Assembly (NCBI RefSeq): GCF_002995805.1 | Contig: NZ_PVXL01000025.1 | Span: 16,155 to 80,154 of the forward strand | DNA from: Neomoorella stamsii | GTDB lineage: Bacteria > Bacillota > DSM-521 > Neomoorellales > Neomoorellaceae | Direction: 5' to 3' | Length of the DNA: 64,000 bases | Shown here: positions 1 to 7,777 of the stretch, in pieces | Numbering within the stretch: position 1 is the stretch's first letter | Layout of the letters: the number at the start of each line of letters is the position of its first letter | Position numbers and translations under genes: made by a program | Notes under the pieces: generated by a model | Database searches by the model: none | Told to the model about the DNA's origin: nothing | What the model saw: only the letters and a program-made list of their open reading frames with translations

Positions 1-66
1 AGCGGGATTATACTTATTATTATGGGGCTGCTGGTCTTTTTCGGGCAGCTAAATACTTTTATCTAG
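1..66 (+). CDS. C-terminal end of a CcdA-like membrane protein (partial)
   Basis: Only the last 21 codons are in the window, ending in TAG at 64-66. They encode a very hydrophobic segment followed by a short polar tail, as at the C-terminus of CcdA/DsbD-type thiol transporters. The next gene is a TlpA/ResA thioredoxin whose ribosome site overlaps the stop codon, a classic pairing for delivering reducing power across the membrane. The identity rests mainly on this pairing and is an inference. Confidence 0.5.
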   Translation, partial: SGIILIIMGLLVFFGQLNTFI

Positions 67-77
67 GAGGAGTCTCC

Positions 78-584
78 ATGCCGAAAAACTGGAAGGTGCC
101 CCTCATAATCATTGTCATTATGTTTGCTGTCCTGGCCGCTTCCTTCATCCTGCCGGGCCGCCAGGGCAACAAGGTCCTGGCACCCGCATTCACCCTGCCA
201 GTCCTGGATGGCGGCCAGGTCAGCCTGGCAAGCCTTAAGGGCCAGGTGGTAGTATTGAACTTCTGGGCCACCTGGTGCCCCTACTGTGTCGCCGAAATGG
301 AGGAACTGGACGCGGCGGCGGGGAGACTGGCGGACCGGGGGCTAAAGGTCCTGGCCATCAATATCATGCAGCGGGAGACAGAGGCCGGCATCCGGGCCTT
401 CCTGGGAAATAAGGAGCATAATTACCTTGTACTCCTGGACCACGACAGCCGGGTAGCGAGGAGTTACGGAGTCGGCGGTATCCCTACTACCTTTATCATC
501 GACCGCCAGGGCCAGATCCGCCGGGTCAAACAGGGGCCCCTGGGGCCAGGAGAACTGGATAATCTTGTAAAGGATCTTCTTTGA
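78..584 (+). CDS. TlpA/ResA-type thiol-disulfide oxidoreductase
   Basis: Membrane-anchored thioredoxin-fold protein of 168 residues acting outside the cytoplasmic membrane. Residues 7-26 form an uncleaved signal anchor. The redox motif WCPYC places the active cysteines at 67 and 70, and the cis-proline loop GIPTTF lies at 134-139. The ATG follows an AGGAGG at 65-70. It is probably co-transcribed with the upstream CcdA-like gene, which would keep it reduced; likely roles are cytochrome c or other extracytoplasmic thiol maturation. The gene is followed by a strong hairpin terminator. Confidence 0.88.
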   Translation: MPKNWKVPLIIIVIMFAVLAASFILPGRQGNKVLAPAFTLPVLDGGQVSLASLKGQVVVLNFWATWCPYCVAEMEELDAAAGRLADRGLKVLAINIMQRETEAGIRAFLGNKEHNYLVLLDHDSRVARSYGVGGIPTTFIIDRQGQIRRVKQGPLGPGELDNLVKDLL

Positions 585-645
585 CCTGCCTGTTACCTGG
601 AACAAAATGGGCATCAATGGCTTAGTTTTCATCATGAGTAGAAAC

Positions 646-688
646 TAAGGGAAACAGCCCCATTCTTATTATGGGGCTGTTTCCCTTA
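646..688. terminator. Bidirectional intrinsic terminator
   Basis: An 18-bp perfect inverted repeat (646-663 with 671-688, 7-nt loop) lies between two convergent genes, the TlpA-like gene and the DUF2680 gene. Both flanks are A/T-rich, so it can end transcription from either side. Confidence 0.85.
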
Positions 689-716
689 AAGTTTAGTAAG
701 ACTAAAAACAGTGGCT

Positions 717-1124
717 TTATAGACCCAGGTAACCGCGCATCATGGCGGGGCCGTAGAAGGCAGAATTCTGGTTACCCTGGTTGGGGTTATTACTGAAACC
801 TCCCATGAAACCGCGGCCCCAGCCGCCCATCATGCCATAGCCCGCCCCGCCATGGCAGGCGCCGGGAACTATACCATATTTGCTATGGTATTCTTCCATG
901 TCCCGGATCCCTTCCTTAATCGCCTCACCTTGTTCCTTAGTTAGTTCGCCTGCTTCGACATACTTGTCGACAATTTTCTGGCGCAGCTCGATAATCTGCT
1001 GGTACAAGGCATCAATCTCTGCTTTTTGCTGGTCGGTAACTGCCGCAAAGGCTACCGGCGCCAGCACCCCCAGCATTAAAATTATGGCGAGGACGATGGC
1101 AATTTTTTTCGTCACCCGCGCCAC
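717..1124 (-). CDS. Secreted DUF2680 (YckD-like) protein
   Basis: 135 residues. A signal peptide covers about residues 1-28 (basic start, hydrophobic core, AFA then A). The next 55 residues are helical and charged, with the pattern typical of the YckD/DUF2680 family (alternating Glu/Lys, EAGELT-like turn). The C-terminal third is Gly/Met/Asn-rich and includes a single Cys-His pair. The function is unknown. It is transcribed away from the triple-XRE regulator, which may control it. Confidence 0.75.
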   Translation of the reverse strand: MARVTKKIAIVLAIILMLGVLAPVAFAAVTDQQKAEIDALYQQIIELRQKIVDKYVEAGELTKEQGEAIKEGIRDMEEYHSKYGIVPGACHGGAGYGMMGGWGRGFMGGFSNNPNQGNQNSAFYGPAMMRGYLGL

Positions 1125-1195
1125 CTCCTTTCGAGGTATATTCTATCCGGCAGGTATGATAAAAATATGGGCAAAGTATGAAGAAAATTTGAAAC

Positions 1196-1225
1196 TTGAC
1201 AGGGCTGGAGCTTTTAATTTATACT
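1196..1225 (+). promoter_or_regulatory. Sigma-A type promoter of the triple-XRE gene
   Basis: TTGACA at 1196-1201 and TATACT at 1220-1225 with an 18-bp spacer, 55 bases upstream of the start codon. It lies in the divergent intergenic region shared with the DUF2680 gene. Confidence 0.65.
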
Positions 1226-1280
1226 TTGTTCGATAATACTATAAGTTAATTTAAATTATATCCCAGGAGAGCGAAAGAGA

Positions 1281-2039
1281 ATGCGCGTCTGTGGTAAACG
1301 CATCCGGGAACTGAGGGAAGAACGGGGTTATTCACTTCAGGACCTGGCCAGTAAAGCGGAAGTCTCAGTTTCATACTTGAGTGAAATCGAACGGGGGGCC
1401 AAAAAGCCTTCCCTGAAAACTTTAGAGAAAATTGCCAGGGCCTTAAATTTCCCCCGGGAACAACTCGTGGAGGCCGGTAGCGAGAGGGGCATCGCCCTGG
1501 GGGACAGGGTCCGGCTCTTGCGGGAAAAGCGAGGCAAAAGTTTGAGCACCCTGGCCGAGGAAGCCGGCATCTCCATTTCCTACTTGAGTGAAATAGAGAG
1601 GGGTAATGTTTACCCGGCCATCGATACCCTGAAAAAAATTACTGCCGCTCTGGATGTACCCTTAAGTGCAATTATCGGTACGGGCGGTTCCCTGGGGCAT
1701 AAATTGCGCCAGGCCCGGGAAGAACAGGGTCTTACCCAGGCTGACCTTGCTAGGGCCGCCGGGGTTTCGGCCGGCCTCATCGGCCAGATTGAACAGGGGA
1801 AGGTACAGCCATCCTTAAAAACCCTGGAAAAAATAGGCGGAGTCCTGAATATTTCCCCCTGTTATTTTATAGCTGACGATGCCGGGTTGGATGAAGTACT
1901 TAACCAGATGAGCCCCGAAGTACGCCGGTTGCTCATGGAACCCAAGGTACAGTCTGTATTGCGCCTGGTATGTAATTGTACCGAGGATGAACTCCGCTTT
2001 ATCCTCAATTTTATCCAGCTCTATAAACGCTGCCACTAA
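1281..2039 (+). CDS. Transcriptional regulator with three tandem XRE helix-turn-helix domains
   Basis: 252 residues made of three successive Cro/CI-type HTH units at about 1-62, 70-130 and 137-197, each with the pattern RIRxLREExG...LAxxAGVSxSYLSxIERG...PSxxTLxKIAxAL. A C-terminal helical tail of about 50 residues follows. The repeats are similar enough to suggest internal duplication. Three DNA-binding units in one chain imply recognition of a multi-site operator or cooperative binding as a monomer. ATG start with a weak GAGAG ribosome site. The targets are unknown; the divergent DUF2680 gene is the obvious candidate. The stop overlaps the end of the convergent ldh by 4 bases. Confidence 0.9.
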   Translation: MRVCGKRIRELREERGYSLQDLASKAEVSVSYLSEIERGAKKPSLKTLEKIARALNFPREQLVEAGSERGIALGDRVRLLREKRGKSLSTLAEEAGISISYLSEIERGNVYPAIDTLKKITAALDVPLSAIIGTGGSLGHKLRQAREEQGLTQADLARAAGVSAGLIGQIEQGKVQPSLKTLEKIGGVLNISPCYFIADDAGLDEVLNQMSPEVRRLLMEPKVQSVLRLVCNCTEDELRFILNFIQLYKRCH

Positions 2040-2995
2040 CCCGGAAGACGGAGGCGGGTGATAATTTCCTGGAGGGTGGTCGCCGAGTGCCTGAGGGCAG
2101 CCAGTTCCCCGGCTCCCAGGGGAATGGCCAGGATTTTTTCCCGCCCCTGGCTGCCTACCAGGCAGGGGAGACTGAAGGCTACTTCACCCTCAAGGCCGTA
2201 AAGACCGCGGATAACGCTGGAAACGGTGAGGACGCTTTTCTCATCCCGGAGAATGCTTTCGGTAATCCGGCTCAAGGCTAAGGCTACGCCATAGGCAGTA
2301 GCCCCTTTGCGTTCGATGATTTCATAAGCGGCCTCTCTGACCTGGCGGCTTATTCCGGTCCGGAAGGTCTCTTCTTCAGTGGTACCGTCCAGGAGGTAAA
2401 ACTCCTCCAGGTCAACCCCGGCCACATTGGCCAGGCTCCAGATGGGCACTTCGGTATCGCCGTGCTCGCCGATGACATAAGCATGGATGTTGCGGGGGTC
2501 GACATGGAGGTGGCGGCTCAATAGGTGGCGGAAACGGGCACTGTCCAGGACAGTCCCCGAGCCCAGGACCTTGTTTTCCGGAAGTCCTGAAATCTTCCAG
2601 GCCACATAGGTCAGGACATCTACCGGGTTGGCCACCATGAGGATTAAAGCATCGGGGCAGTATTGTAAAAGGGGCGGCAGGACCTCGCGGACAATGGCCG
2701 TATTGCGGTGCACCAGGTCCAGGCGAGTTTCCCCGGGTTGCTGGTTGGCGCCGGCGGTGAAAATAATAATGCGGGCGCCCGCGCAGTCGGCCGGGCCGCC
2801 GGCATAAATTTTTACGGGGCGAATTAAAGTGGCCGCGTGGGCGAGGTCCATAGCTTCCCCTTCAGCCCGGCGACGGTTAATGTCGACAAGGACCATTTCT
2901 TTGACGATGGGGCTGAAGAGGAGGGCAAAGGCGGTACTGGCGCCGACATAGCCGGCGCCGATGATGGCTACCTTGGCAGGGCCCTGCAGGGGCAT
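2036..2995 (-). CDS. ldh: L-lactate dehydrogenase
   Basis: 319 residues. It interconverts pyruvate and L-lactate with NAD(H) in the cytoplasm. The Rossmann motif GAGYVG is at 13-18, the catalytic His is in IGEHGDTEVP (about 178), and Arg is in DSARFR (about 154). Glutamines 85/86 in the substrate-specificity loop favour lactate over malate dehydrogenase, which has Arg there. It is transcribed divergently from the LysR gene at 3064, from which it is separated by 68 bases. Confidence 0.9.
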   Translation of the reverse strand: MPLQGPAKVAIIGAGYVGASTAFALLFSPIVKEMVLVDINRRRAEGEAMDLAHAATLIRPVKIYAGGPADCAGARIIIFTAGANQQPGETRLDLVHRNTAIVREVLPPLLQYCPDALILMVANPVDVLTYVAWKISGLPENKVLGSGTVLDSARFRHLLSRHLHVDPRNIHAYVIGEHGDTEVPIWSLANVAGVDLEEFYLLDGTTEEETFRTGISRQVREAAYEIIERKGATAYGVALALSRITESILRDEKSVLTVSSVIRGLYGLEGEVAFSLPCLVGSQGREKILAIPLGAGELAALRHSATTLQEIITRLRLPG

Positions 2996-3063
2996 AATAT
3001 CACCTCAAGGCATATTCTCCACTGTTACCAGGAGAGTTATGCAGGAACTGGAGCCGTAAATTT

Positions 3064-3978
3064 ATGAACCTCAATTACTGGTTAACTTTTATTACCACGG
3101 TAGAAAAAGGCACCCTTTCCGCGGCAGCCGAGGAGCTGCATCTTACCCAGCCGGGGGTCAGCAAGCAGCTCCAGGCCCTGGAGGATTACTACGGCCTGCG
3201 TTTACTTGAACGCCGGGGTCGCGAAGTGCGGCTGACGGCTGCCGGGAAGATCTGTTACCGGCATGCTAAAGCCATTGCCCGCCACCTGGAACAAACCCAG
3301 CGGGAACTGGCCGAACTGGCCCGGCTGGTGAAGGGCCGCTTACTTTTGGGGGCCAGCACTACGCCGGGCCAGTATATCCTGCCCAGGCTGATTGGCGGTT
3401 TCCGGCGGGAATATCCTCGGGTGGAGGTGGTGGTGGAGATTGCCGACTCCCAGGAAGTCATCCGGCGCCTCCAGGATGGAGAAATTGACCTGGGGGTTGT
3501 CGGCGCCGGGGGCCGGGGCCGGAGCCTTTCCTATAGCCGCCTGGTAGAGGATGAACTGGTCCTCATTGTCCCCCCGGGGCACCGCCTGGCCGGGGTTACA
3601 GCCGCAACTCCCGGGGATTTACAGGGTGAGCCCCTGGTCTGGCGGGAGGCCGGTTCCGGTACCCGCAGGGTGGTGGAAGAACGCCTGCAAAAAGCCGGTT
3701 TCACCGTCGATCCTGCCCAGGTCGTCATGGAGCTGGGCAGTACGGAAGCCATTGTCAGCGCCGTGGAGGCCGGCCTTGGTATTTCCCTGGTTACCTGCTG
3801 GGCGGTGGAAAAAAGCGTCAAACTCGGCCGCCTGGTTACCGTTCCCCTCCAGGGGGTAAATTTGAAACGCGAACTGTACCTGGTCCGGCGCCGCCAGCCC
3901 TTAAGCCCGGCCGCCGAGGCCTTTACCTGCTTTCTGGAAAAACACCATCTCCAGCTCCCGTTGCCTGTTAATAGTTGA
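3064..3978 (+). CDS. LysR-family transcriptional regulator
   Basis: 304 residues. The N-terminal winged HTH (about 1-60) has the LysR signature TLSAAAEELHLTQPGVSKQL. A periplasmic-binding-like effector domain (about 90-290) follows, with the GEIDLGVVG motif and a late GLGISLV loop. It resembles CysL/YeiE-type regulators and those reported near selenium or molybdenum genes. It sits divergently from ldh and directly upstream of the molybdate operon, so either could be its target; the sequence does not decide. Confidence 0.88.
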   Translation: MNLNYWLTFITTVEKGTLSAAAEELHLTQPGVSKQLQALEDYYGLRLLERRGREVRLTAAGKICYRHAKAIARHLEQTQRELAELARLVKGRLLLGASTTPGQYILPRLIGGFRREYPRVEVVVEIADSQEVIRRLQDGEIDLGVVGAGGRGRSLSYSRLVEDELVLIVPPGHRLAGVTAATPGDLQGEPLVWREAGSGTRRVVEERLQKAGFTVDPAQVVMELGSTEAIVSAVEAGLGISLVTCWAVEKSVKLGRLVTVPLQGVNLKRELYLVRRRQPLSPAAEAFTCFLEKHHLQLPLPVNS

Positions 3979-4005
3979 TCGATAGTAAAGGTTCTTCTCA
4001 ATATC

Positions 4006-4034
4006 TTGACGGGACAAAGGGATAAGGGTATGAT
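4006..4034 (+). promoter_or_regulatory. Promoter of the molybdate uptake operon
   Basis: TTGACG at 4006-4011 and TATGAT at 4029-4034 with a 17-bp spacer. Transcription would begin about 4041, just before the riboswitch-like leader. Confidence 0.8.
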
Positions 4035-4050
4035 AAAATAAATTAAATAC

Positions 4051-4168
4051 CATCTCCGAGCCGGTGTTACCTAAGGGCTGCCAGCCTATGGGACACCGGC
4101 CTGGGTCGCATTACCCACGGGGTAGGCCGGGAAACGGGCCTGCCTCCCCCTTGCTCGGAAAGGAGATG
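4051..4168 (+). promoter_or_regulatory. Moco (molybdenum/tungsten cofactor) riboswitch aptamer
   Basis: The leader folds into a long-range stem pairing CATCTCC (4051-4057) with GGAGATG (4162-4168), extended by CCGAG with CTCGG. It contains the internal landmarks expected for the Moco RNA motif: CCGAGCCGGT at the 5' side, a paired GGGTCG...ACCCA-like hairpin, GGCCGGGAAACGGGCC, and GCCTCCC before the closing stem. It lies between a strong promoter and the modABC-mobA-moeA-mobB genes, the expected location for feedback by molybdenum or tungsten cofactor. Identification is by recall of the motif and should be treated as strong but unverified. Confidence 0.82.
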
Positions 4169-4188
4169 CAGCGTGGCAGGGTCAATGT

Positions 4189-4217
4189 TGCCCCGGCATC
4201 CTTTGCGAGCCGGGGCA
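4189..4217 (+). promoter_or_regulatory. Hairpin downstream of the Moco aptamer (candidate expression platform)
   Basis: A 9-bp GC-rich stem (4189-4197 with 4209-4217, 11-nt loop) follows the aptamer by 20 bases. The downstream sequence is only moderately U-rich, so termination would be weak. It may instead compete with other leader pairings. The modA ribosome site lies 35 bases further on. Confidence 0.5.
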
Positions 4218-4269
4218 TTTACTTATGTGGGGCCGGCAGGCTCATAAAATTGCGGGAGGTTGATTAACT

Positions 4270-5148
4270 TTGAGACGAATCTTGAAGATGGCAGTCATTA
4301 CTATGCTGGCAATGCTGGCAGTTCTTTTTTTAGCTGGTTGTACCTCGCAAAAGGAAAGTGTAACTCCGGGCAGGCAAGGAGAAACTAAAGAACTACAGGT
4401 CTTTGCCGGGGCGGCCAGTAAACCTCCCCTGGAAGAGATTGCTACGCTTTTTATGCAAAAGTACGGCGTTAAAGTAAACCTTACCTTTGGCGGTTCGGGT
4501 ACCGTCCTTTCTCAGATGAAATTGTCCCGCCAGGGCGATATTTACATCCCCGGTTCTTCTGATTTCATGGAGATGGCCAAGAAAGAGGGCGTTGTGGACC
4601 CCAAAACCGAACAGATACTGGTCTACCTTATACCAGCAATTAATGTACCAAAGGGCAACCCGCAAGGAATCCGGTCTTTAAACGATTTAGCCCGGCCCGG
4701 GATGCGGGTGGGCCTGGCGCGTCCCGAGACGGTTTGCGTAGGCCTTTATGGGGTAGAAATTCTGGAGAAAGCTGGCCTGGCTGACAAGGTTAAAAAGAAT
4801 ATTGTTACTTACGCGGAAAGCTGCGAGAAAACAGCCAACCTGGTAGCCCTAAAGCAAGTTGACGCCGTTATGGGCTGGGATGTCTTCCAAAAGTGGGACC
4901 CGGCTAAGATTGAAACTATCTATTTGCCACCGGAACAGGTAACCCGCATTGGTTATATTCCCGCAGCCATCTCTAGTTTTTCCCAACAAAAGGAGTTGGC
5001 CGCCTTATTTTTGGCTTTTCTCACCTCAGAACAGGGTAAAGAGGTTTTTCGGAAATACGGTTACCTGGGAAGCGTCGAAGAGGCGCGTAAATTTGCTCCG
5101 GAGGCCCCGGTAGGCGGCGAATACCAGTTGCCTGCAGGCTGGCGCTAA
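4270..5148 (+). CDS. modA: Molybdate/tungstate ABC transporter substrate-binding lipoprotein
   Basis: 292 residues from a TTG start preceded by GGGAGGT. The lipoprotein signal ends in LAGC, so the mature protein is anchored at Cys24. The body is a type II binding fold with the ModA-type opening FAGAASKPPLEEI, the FGGSGTVLSQM segment, and a C-terminal FLTSEQGKEVFRKYG. It captures oxyanion outside the cell for ModBC. Whether molybdate or tungstate is preferred cannot be read from sequence; the tungsten-type AOR at 42842 makes either useful. First gene under the Moco riboswitch. Confidence 0.9.
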   Translation: MRRILKMAVITMLAMLAVLFLAGCTSQKESVTPGRQGETKELQVFAGAASKPPLEEIATLFMQKYGVKVNLTFGGSGTVLSQMKLSRQGDIYIPGSSDFMEMAKKEGVVDPKTEQILVYLIPAINVPKGNPQGIRSLNDLARPGMRVGLARPETVCVGLYGVEILEKAGLADKVKKNIVTYAESCEKTANLVALKQVDAVMGWDVFQKWDPAKIETIYLPPEQVTRIGYIPAAISSFSQQKELAALFLAFLTSEQGKEVFRKYGYLGSVEEARKFAPEAPVGGEYQLPAGWR

Positions 5149-5190
5149 GCTACCAGGCCAGGGTTTTAAGAATGAGGGTGAAGAAGGAAA

Positions 5191-5994
5191 GTGGGCCGGA
5201 AAAAAATTGCCGCCAAGGCCTTTACCATGGCTTTTAGCGGCCTTCTTACCATGGTGTTAATGTATATCTTGCTGCTTTTATTCTCCCAGGTTAGCTATTT
5301 GAACAAAGAAGTACTTCTCAGCAGCCTAAAAGATAGGGAGGTTCATTTTGCCCTGGCCCTCTCTTTAGAATCGGCCCTTGTAGTGGCTGCGCTGGCCCTT
5401 TTAATTGGCATCCCTGCCGGTTATGCCCTGTCGCGCTTTACCGTGCCGGCTAAAGCGGTTATCGATACCATTATGGATCTGCCGGTGGTCATCTCACCCG
5501 TTGCCCTGGGGGCGATGCTGCTGATTTTTTTTAACACAGCTCCGGGGTTGTTTTTTCAGGAGCATTTTTTCCCGGTAGTTTTTAACGTGACCGGCATTAT
5601 TGTGGCTCAGGCTACCATTGTCATTTTTCTGGCCATTCGTTTGATGAAATCTATTTTTGACGCCATCGACCCGGCCTATGAAATGGCGGCCCGGGTCCTG
5701 GGGGAAAGCAGGGCCGGGGCCTTCTGGCGGGTGACTTTGCCTATGGCCAGGCCCGGTATTATGGCTACCTTTATTCTCTCCTGGGCCCGGGCCCTGGGTG
5801 AGTTTGGCGCCACCGTTACCCTGGCAGGAGCTACCAAGATGAAAACTGAGACCTTGCCCATTGCCATTTATTTAAATCTCTCTGCTGTAAAGATCGAAAA
5901 GGCAGTGGCCCTGGTAAGCATTATAGTTCTGATGGCTTTTTTAATTCTCCTGGCTTTACGTTTACTGACGGATAAAGGAGCATTATACCAGTGA
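5191..5994 (+). CDS. modB: Molybdate/tungstate ABC transporter permease
   Basis: 267 residues, GTG start. About six hydrophobic segments and the cytoplasmic EAA loop (EMAARVLGESRAGAFWRV, about 166-183) that docks on the ATPase. The DLPVVISPVALG stretch is typical of ModB. It overlaps modC by four bases (GTGA), so the two are translationally coupled. Confidence 0.9.
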   Translation: MGRKKIAAKAFTMAFSGLLTMVLMYILLLLFSQVSYLNKEVLLSSLKDREVHFALALSLESALVVAALALLIGIPAGYALSRFTVPAKAVIDTIMDLPVVISPVALGAMLLIFFNTAPGLFFQEHFFPVVFNVTGIIVAQATIVIFLAIRLMKSIFDAIDPAYEMAARVLGESRAGAFWRVTLPMARPGIMATFILSWARALGEFGATVTLAGATKMKTETLPIAIYLNLSAVKIEKAVALVSIIVLMAFLILLALRLLTDKGALYQ

Positions 5995-7091
5995 TCCAGG
6001 TTGAAAATCTAACCGTGGCAGGACCCGGTTTTTACCTGGGCGACATTTCCTTCAGGGTAAACAAAGCCGAATATCTGATTATTCTTGGGCCGTCCGGTGC
6101 CGGGAAGACAGTCCTGCTAGATACCCTGGCTGGCCTTAAAAAACCCCAAAAAGGTAGGATACTCTTTTCCGGCCGGGATGTTACCAGTGCTTTGCCGGAA
6201 GAACGGAAGATTGGTTATATTCAACAAAACCTGGCTTTATTTCCCCACCTTTCTATCATGGAAAACATCACCTTTGGCGCCCGTCCCAACCGGATCCCGT
6301 CTGCCAGGGCCGGCGAGCGGGCCAGGGAATTAGCGGCTTTACTCGGCATTGAACACCTTTTAAGCCGCGCTAATCCTCTGACTTTAAGCGGTGGCGAAAA
6401 ACAGCGGGTGGCCCTGGCCAGGACCCTGCTAGTGGAACCCGATATTATACTAATGGATGAACCTTTTTCTGCTTTGGATAGTTTTACCAGGAGACAGTTA
6501 ATTTTTTTACTACCGGAGATTTTCGCCCAATTCCAGGTGACAGTTATCCATGTCACCCATGACCTCCAGGAAGCCTTTCTCCTGGGGGATAAAATTGCCG
6601 TTTTAATTGACGGGCGCTTGCAGCAAATAGGCAGCCGGGACGAGATTTACCGCCGGCCAGCCACCCTGGCAGTAGCCAGGTTATTATTAAATCGGAACAC
6701 ATTTAGTGGCAGGGTGGTTACCCTTTCAACCGGAGAAATTGTAGCTCAAAATGATCGGGGACTTGATTTTAGACTGCCGGCAATCCCCCATTTAAAGCAG
6801 GGCGATAAAATTCATTTTGGCATCAACCCGCGGGAAGTCGTTATCATCCGCCCTGACCGTCCCTTGACACCAAGGGTGCGGTCCAATATTTTTCCCGCCA
6901 TTGTCCGGCGGATTTTTGACCAGTTTGGCAGTTACTTATTGTTCTTAGATCTTGCCGGTACAGGAATGGAGATTGAATTGGAGCTGCCGGGTTATATTTA
7001 CCATGACATGGCTATCAGTATAGGTAACCACGTGACTGTATCTTTAAAAAAAGATTCTTTCTGGGTCTTGCCGGTAGATGAAGAAGGATAA
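5991..7091 (+). CDS. modC: Molybdate/tungstate ABC transporter ATPase
   Basis: 366 residues, GTG start overlapping the modB stop. Walker A GPSGAGKT at 33-40, signature LSGGEKQ at 132-138, Walker B DIILMDEP at 151-158, then a switch His in HVTHD. The C-terminal 80 residues form a TOBE/Mop-like regulatory domain that in ModC binds oxyanion. It powers ModAB uptake at the cytoplasmic face of the membrane. Confidence 0.92.
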   Translation: MIQVENLTVAGPGFYLGDISFRVNKAEYLIILGPSGAGKTVLLDTLAGLKKPQKGRILFSGRDVTSALPEERKIGYIQQNLALFPHLSIMENITFGARPNRIPSARAGERARELAALLGIEHLLSRANPLTLSGGEKQRVALARTLLVEPDIILMDEPFSALDSFTRRQLIFLLPEIFAQFQVTVIHVTHDLQEAFLLGDKIAVLIDGRLQQIGSRDEIYRRPATLAVARLLLNRNTFSGRVVTLSTGEIVAQNDRGLDFRLPAIPHLKQGDKIHFGINPREVVIIRPDRPLTPRVRSNIFPAIVRRIFDQFGSYLLFLDLAGTGMEIELELPGYIYHDMAISIGNHVTVSLKKDSFWVLPVDEEG

Positions 7092-7108
7092 CGGAGGCGC
7101 AACTTGCA

Positions 7109-7714
7109 GTGTACAAAGCAGCCGGGATCGTCCTGGCAGGAGGCAAAAGTACCCGCATGGGTACCAATAAAGCCCTGCTGCCCCTGGGGCAGGAGTCCAT
7201 GCTGGCCACGGTAGTGACAGCATTACGGCCGTTATTTCCCGAGATAATCGTTGTCACCAACACCCCGGAGCTGTACCGGGACTTAAAGGCACGCCTGGTC
7301 CCGGACGTTATCCCCGGCAGGGGACCATTAAGCGGCTTCCATGCCGGGCTTCTGGCATCGTCGTACTGGCACAACTTTATCGTGGCCTGCGACATGCCCT
7401 TCCTGGACCCGGATTTTATCAAATACCTCCTCGAACAGGCTCCGGGTTATGATGTGGTGGTACCGCGCCGGGGTGAGTACCTGCAGCCCCTGCACGCTGT
7501 TTATTCCCGGGGTTGTTTAAAGGCCATCGCAGATTGCCTGGCAGGGGGAAACTACCAGGCCTTTGCCTTTTATCCCCGGGTGAAGGTGCGTTATGTGGAT
7601 ATTGACCGGCTCGCAGGTTTCAGCGACCCGGAGAAGATATTCTTTAATATCAATACCCCGGCCGACCTGGCCCGGGCGCGGCGAATGCTGCATAAGAAGG
7701 ACCTCCTGCCGTGA
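7109..7714 (+). CDS. mobA: Molybdenum cofactor guanylyltransferase
   Basis: 201 residues, GTG start preceded by GGAGG. The nucleotidyltransferase signature LAGGKSTRMG (9-18) with downstream KALLPLG, the ACDMPFLDP metal-binding motif and a C-terminal NINTPADL are all MobA landmarks. It adds GMP to molybdopterin to make MGD, the cofactor of formate dehydrogenases. Fifteen bases after modC in the same operon. Confidence 0.92.
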   Translation: MYKAAGIVLAGGKSTRMGTNKALLPLGQESMLATVVTALRPLFPEIIVVTNTPELYRDLKARLVPDVIPGRGPLSGFHAGLLASSYWHNFIVACDMPFLDPDFIKYLLEQAPGYDVVVPRRGEYLQPLHAVYSRGCLKAIADCLAGGNYQAFAFYPRVKVRYVDIDRLAGFSDPEKIFFNINTPADLARARRMLHKKDLLP

Positions 7715-7777
7715 GGCGCGCCCCTGATGGCAGGAGGGGAATAAATTCGTCTATTCCTGGCGAAAGGATGCAATGGC

